Assembly: GCA_934746785.1 (NCBI GenBank)
Contig: CAKVFO010000065.1
Location: 1-18,216 of the forward strand
Direction: 5' to 3'
DNA from: an uncultured Clostridium sp.
Lineage (GTDB): Bacteria > Bacillota > Clostridia > Clostridiales > Clostridiaceae
DNA: 18,216 nucleotides
Part shown: positions 15,420 to 18,216 of the stretch, one piece after another
Numbering within the stretch: the stretch's first letter is position 1
Layout: each line of letters opens with the position of its first letter
Made by a program: the position numbers and the translations under genes
Notes under the pieces: generated by a model
The model's input: only the letters and a program-made list of their open reading frames with translations
Databases searched by the model: none
What the model was told of the DNA's origin: nothing

Positions 15420-17807
15420 CTAATACAATGAATATACCTTAGATACAATTACAGTCATATCATCCTTAACCTTGCCACCACTTAACTCTTTGGCTTTTTC
15501 TAAAATATCTTCAGCAAGCTGTTTAGGATCTTTCGATGCACTAACTAAAAATTCTTCCAGCCAATTATATTTTCCTAAACTTTCTTTATTAATATCTAAA
15601 ATTCCATCACTTAAAGTTATTATTAAATCTCCTCCCTTTACATTTTCCTTAACTTCATCTATCTCAACTTTATCAACCAATCCAAAAGGAGGCATATTAG
15701 ATACAATGGCTTTTATCTTTTTACCTCTCTTTATAAAACTAGCTACCGCTCCAACCTTTACAAAAGAAATTTCACCAGAATAAGTATCTAATAAATTCAA
15801 ATCTAATGTTGAAAATCTCTCATCTTCTTCAAATTTCATAGTCATAATTGAATTAATCATATTTATAGCTGCTTCTTTACTAAATCCAGCATCAATAAAA
15901 TCTTCTATAATATCTACAGTTGCTTTACTTTCCTTTCCTGCTTCAGGTCCATAACCCATACCATCACTAATAATATTCATATACTTTCCATTCCTGCTCT
16001 TTCCAAAACTAAATGTATCTCCAGAATATTTTTCCCCTTCTTTAGCAGCACTTGCTCCATACGTTTCAATATTATATCTTGGACTTTCTTCAATCAAAAC
16101 AACACATTCATTATTTTCAGGATTTATAGTACAACCTTCTTGAGCAATACACATTTTTCTATTCATAATACTATTTAGTATAGGCAGAATATTTTTTGCA
16201 CAATATCGTTCTCCAATACATTTGTTCATGGTTATTTTAACTTTTGTTCTTGAATTTGAATCCCTATAACAAAATATCTTTTTATATTGAATTCCATTCT
16301 TATTTAAAGCTCTTCTTATAACTCTCTCAAAATCTTCTGATATTGATATTTCCTTATTAAAATCCATCAGCATTTCCCCAATAGCGTCATATATATTATC
16401 TACATGGTTAGCCATGAGTTCTCTTCCCTCTCCCAATCTTTCCTTCAAAATTTCTTTATTGTTTAAATTAGTTACAATTCTTTCAGTATCTTTTATTAAC
16501 TCAAATTTATACATACACATTTTTTCTAATTCATTAGGAAAATAAATTTTTCCACTTTCATAACTTTTTATCAATTTCTCTAATGCATTATATGTAGTAT
16601 TAAAATCTCTACTCCAACACTTATCACACTTACTACATTTAGAGCAAACTGAATCTGCAAGATTTTCAATTAAGGCCGTACTTTTATTTTTATACATTAA
16701 CTTATCATTGCTATTCATATCATGTAAGGTTTTTGATATAGTAACAAGTACTTTTTGAAGTCTTTTTATCTTATCACTAAACTCTTGCTTTAACTCACCA
16801 ATTTCTCTTTCATTACATTCTATCTTCTTTTTATCTCCATCAATTTCACCTTCCAAAAAGGTAAATACTTTCTTAGGTATAAGTAAAAATACTCCTCCTG
16901 CAAGAACAACTTCAATTAGTGGGCTTATAGATAACTCTCTTGAATATATAGATATAGCAAAGTACATCACAATATATGATAGAAAAGAAAAAAACCTCCC
17001 CGTATCTTTAAATATTCCCGCTATTAATCCTGCACTGCTATATATTGTTATGCCCTCCATCATATTGCCTGAACTAATTCCTACGATTATTCCCATCGCA
17101 ACCCCTATAGCAGTTCCATATGTTGCACCTCCTGTAAAAGCTATAGACACGATAACTATATACGCTAGAATATTTCTTATTTCCACATCAAAAATATTTA
17201 AATCTCCCACTCCAGATACTGCCAAACAAATAATTAATCCTATACTGATTATTTCTTCTGAGCTAAAAAAATAATTTGTATTAAAATCCTCAATACATCT
17301 TATTCCATATCGAACAACATAATATATCGGGACTATAATTACAGTATTAACCAAAGCTATTGTTATAGATACCCCGTAGTCATATCCATTAACAACAACC
17401 CCATATAATAAATAAGATCCTGATACTATTAGATACAAAATTCCATCCTTTGTTCTTCTATCTAATTTAATCATTAGAAGACTATACAAGCTTAATATAC
17501 CTACTATTATTAAATTAACATATTTGCAATTAATACTATTTGATACAGTTAAATATCCTATACATATTCCCACCGAAGTTCCTAAAGTTATTTGCACATT
17601 ATTTTTAATAATAACAGATAATAAAAACGCCACTCCAAAAGGCGCTATTCCAACTATATTTTCTGTATTCAAATAAAATATAACTCTGCTGATTAGAATT
17701 CCTATAGTCATCATAATAATTACCAAACTTAGATTGTTCAATAACTTAGATATCTGACTTCTTTCTTTTGTTTTCTTATAAGTGTCAACCTGAACCCCAT
17801 ATTGCAT
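15420..17807 (-). CDS. spoIIE: stage II sporulation protein E (PP2C-type phosphatase)
   Basis: SpoIIE is a membrane phosphatase at the polar septum. It dephosphorylates the anti-sigma factor antagonist SpoIIAA, which activates SigF in the forespore. The 795-residue protein has many hydrophobic segments from about 25 to 315 (roughly ten membrane spans). A coiled central region of about 320-570 includes a four-cysteine cluster (388, 391, 394, 397). A C-terminal PP2C phosphatase domain (about 580-795) shows metal-site motifs DGMG (615-618) and SDGILD (733-738), and late KDDMTV (781-786). The frame extends seven codons further up to an ATG at 17828 that has no ribosome binding site; the extension itself contains AAGGCGGG six bases before the ATG at 17807, so I take that start. 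It has a single-gene layout with its own promoter and terminator. Confidence 0.96.
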   Translation of the reverse strand: MQYGVQVDTYKKTKERSQISKLLNNLSLVIIMMTIGILISRVIFYLNTENIVGIAPFGVAFLLSVIIKNNVQITLGTSVGICIGYLTVSNSINCKYVNLIIVGILSLYSLLMIKLDRRTKDGILYLIVSGSYLLYGVVVNGYDYGVSITIALVNTVIIVPIYYVVRYGIRCIEDFNTNYFFSSEEIISIGLIICLAVSGVGDLNIFDVEIRNILAYIVIVSIAFTGGATYGTAIGVAMGIIVGISSGNMMEGITIYSSAGLIAGIFKDTGRFFSFLSYIVMYFAISIYSRELSISPLIEVVLAGGVFLLIPKKVFTFLEGEIDGDKKKIECNEREIGELKQEFSDKIKRLQKVLVTISKTLHDMNSNDKLMYKNKSTALIENLADSVCSKCSKCDKCWSRDFNTTYNALEKLIKSYESGKIYFPNELEKMCMYKFELIKDTERIVTNLNNKEILKERLGEGRELMANHVDNIYDAIGEMLMDFNKEISISEDFERVIRRALNKNGIQYKKIFCYRDSNSRTKVKITMNKCIGERYCAKNILPILNSIMNRKMCIAQEGCTINPENNECVVLIEESPRYNIETYGASAAKEGEKYSGDTFSFGKSRNGKYMNIISDGMGYGPEAGKESKATVDIIEDFIDAGFSKEAAINMINSIMTMKFEEDERFSTLDLNLLDTYSGEISFVKVGAVASFIKRGKKIKAIVSNMPPFGLVDKVEIDEVKENVKGGDLIITLSDGILDINKESLGKYNWLEEFLVSASKDPKQLAEDILEKAKELSGGKVKDDMTVIVSKVYSLY

Positions 17808-17844
17808 TTGTATCCCGCCTTCTTTCATTTAAACTGTATTCTAA

Positions 17845-17909
17845 ATTATAGCACTGCATTTTTTAAATTTATGTCATTTGCTAGGATACATTTTATTTTT
17901 CGTTGGACA
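17845..17909 (-). promoter_or_regulatory. spoIIE promoter, probable Spo0A-activated SigA type
   Basis: On the minus strand a perfect TATAAT (17845-17850) is preceded, after a 21-base spacer, by ATGACA (17872-17877), a near-match to TTGACA. A spacer of 21-22 bases is the known abnormal layout of Spo0A-dependent promoters such as spoIIE and spoIIG of B. subtilis. Upstream, TGTCCAA (17903-17909) matches the 0A-box core TGTCGAA at six of seven positions. The predicted transcript starts near 17838, leaving a leader of about 30 bases. Between this promoter and the tRNA-Leu terminator (17910-18110) I see only AT-rich sequence with no convincing feature. Confidence 0.6.
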
Positions 17910-18110
17910 TTAACCTTGCTTATTCTATCTATTACTTATAGAATCCTCATTTTATCTAATTATTATTTTTTATAACCTTTTCTGCTCAATACTTTGCTTA
18001 ACCCCAGTATTTAACTAACTCTTACTGCTTTTCTATAACATTATTTTTTGTCATTATTAAATATTGTTTATACTTTTTTGTTTCAAATTTATATTCATAT
18101 TTTTAAGCAC

Positions 18111-18143
18111 AAAAAAATAAACATGATTACTCATGTTTATTTT
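18111..18143 (-). terminator. terminator of the tRNA-Leu transcript
   Basis: AAAATAAACATG (18114-18125) and CATGTTTATTTT (18132-18143) form a perfect 12-bp stem with the loop ATTACT. On the minus strand it ends in seven T (18117 to 18111). The stem starts at the CCA end of the tRNA, so termination follows immediately. Confidence 0.9.
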
Positions 18144-18216
18144 GGTGCCGAAGACCGGAATCGAACCGGTACGGTGTTTAACCACCGCAGGATTTTAAGT
18201 CCTGTGCGTCTGCCAG
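18143..18216 (-). tRNA. tRNA-Leu(TAA), 5-prime end cut by the window
   Basis: The visible part runs from the D-arm to the encoded CCA (18143-18145). It has a 5-bp anticodon stem CAGGA/TCCTG with loop CTTAAAA (anticodon TAA at 18195-18197). A long variable arm (GCGGTGG to CACCG) marks a class II tRNA, and the T-arm is CCGGTTCGATTCCGG. The 3-prime acceptor strand CTTCGGC with discriminator A is typical of tRNA-Leu. About 15 bases of the 5-prime end should lie beyond 18216. Confidence 0.95.

Noticed and set aside
17988..18011. AATACT ... AGTATT hairpin between the tRNA-Leu terminator and spoIIE
   Set aside because: Only six weak pairs around a 12-base loop, with no T-tract; expected by chance in this composition.

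Overview
The window looks like chromosomal housekeeping DNA from a low-GC, spore-forming Clostridium (sensu stricto type). The grounds are the very AT-rich base composition, strong GGAGG-type ribosome binding sites, a spoIIE gene, single-chain class II glycyl-tRNA synthetase under a T-box, CoaX-type pantothenate kinase and formate-tetrahydrofolate ligase. No species can be assigned from the sequence alone. Everything except one gene lies on the minus strand, so the natural reading direction is from high to low coordinates.

Read that way, the right edge holds a tRNA-Leu(TAA) cut by the window end, with its terminator. About 200 AT-rich bases follow in which I see nothing, then the spoIIE promoter. 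Next comes spoIIE, then the tilS-hpt pair (one base apart), ftsH, fhs, the coaX-dusB pair and the greA-lysS pair. From memory, this order (spoIIE, tilS, hpt, ftsH, coaX, dusB, lysS, rRNA) matches the origin-proximal cluster of Bacillus subtilis, with fhs lying between ftsH and coaX. Two nearly identical tRNA-Asn genes, T-box-controlled glyQS and murD follow. At the left edge (1-230) are tandem promoters and the boxA leader of an rRNA operon whose 16S gene should begin just outside the window.

The exception is a plus-strand gene at 426-1436. It encodes an unrecognised lipoprotein with beta-propeller-like repeats, diverging from the rRNA promoters. The 345 bases after it carry two strong inverted repeats of unknown nature and a bidirectional terminator shared with murD.

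The genes serve translation (tRNA-Asn, tRNA-Leu, glyQS, lysS, tilS, dusB), transcript elongation (greA), cell wall synthesis (murD), one-carbon, purine and CoA metabolism (fhs, hpt, coaX), membrane proteolysis (ftsH) and sporulation (spoIIE). In four genes (murD, greA, fhs, spoIIE) the longest reading frame swallows the Shine-Dalgarno sequence, so the start given here is internal to it. I found no CRISPR array, phage, complete insertion sequence or obvious novel defence system. The points most worth a second look are the inverted repeats at 1443-1590, the spoIIE promoter with a 21-bp spacer, the orphan lipoprotein, and the hairpin in the coaX leader.
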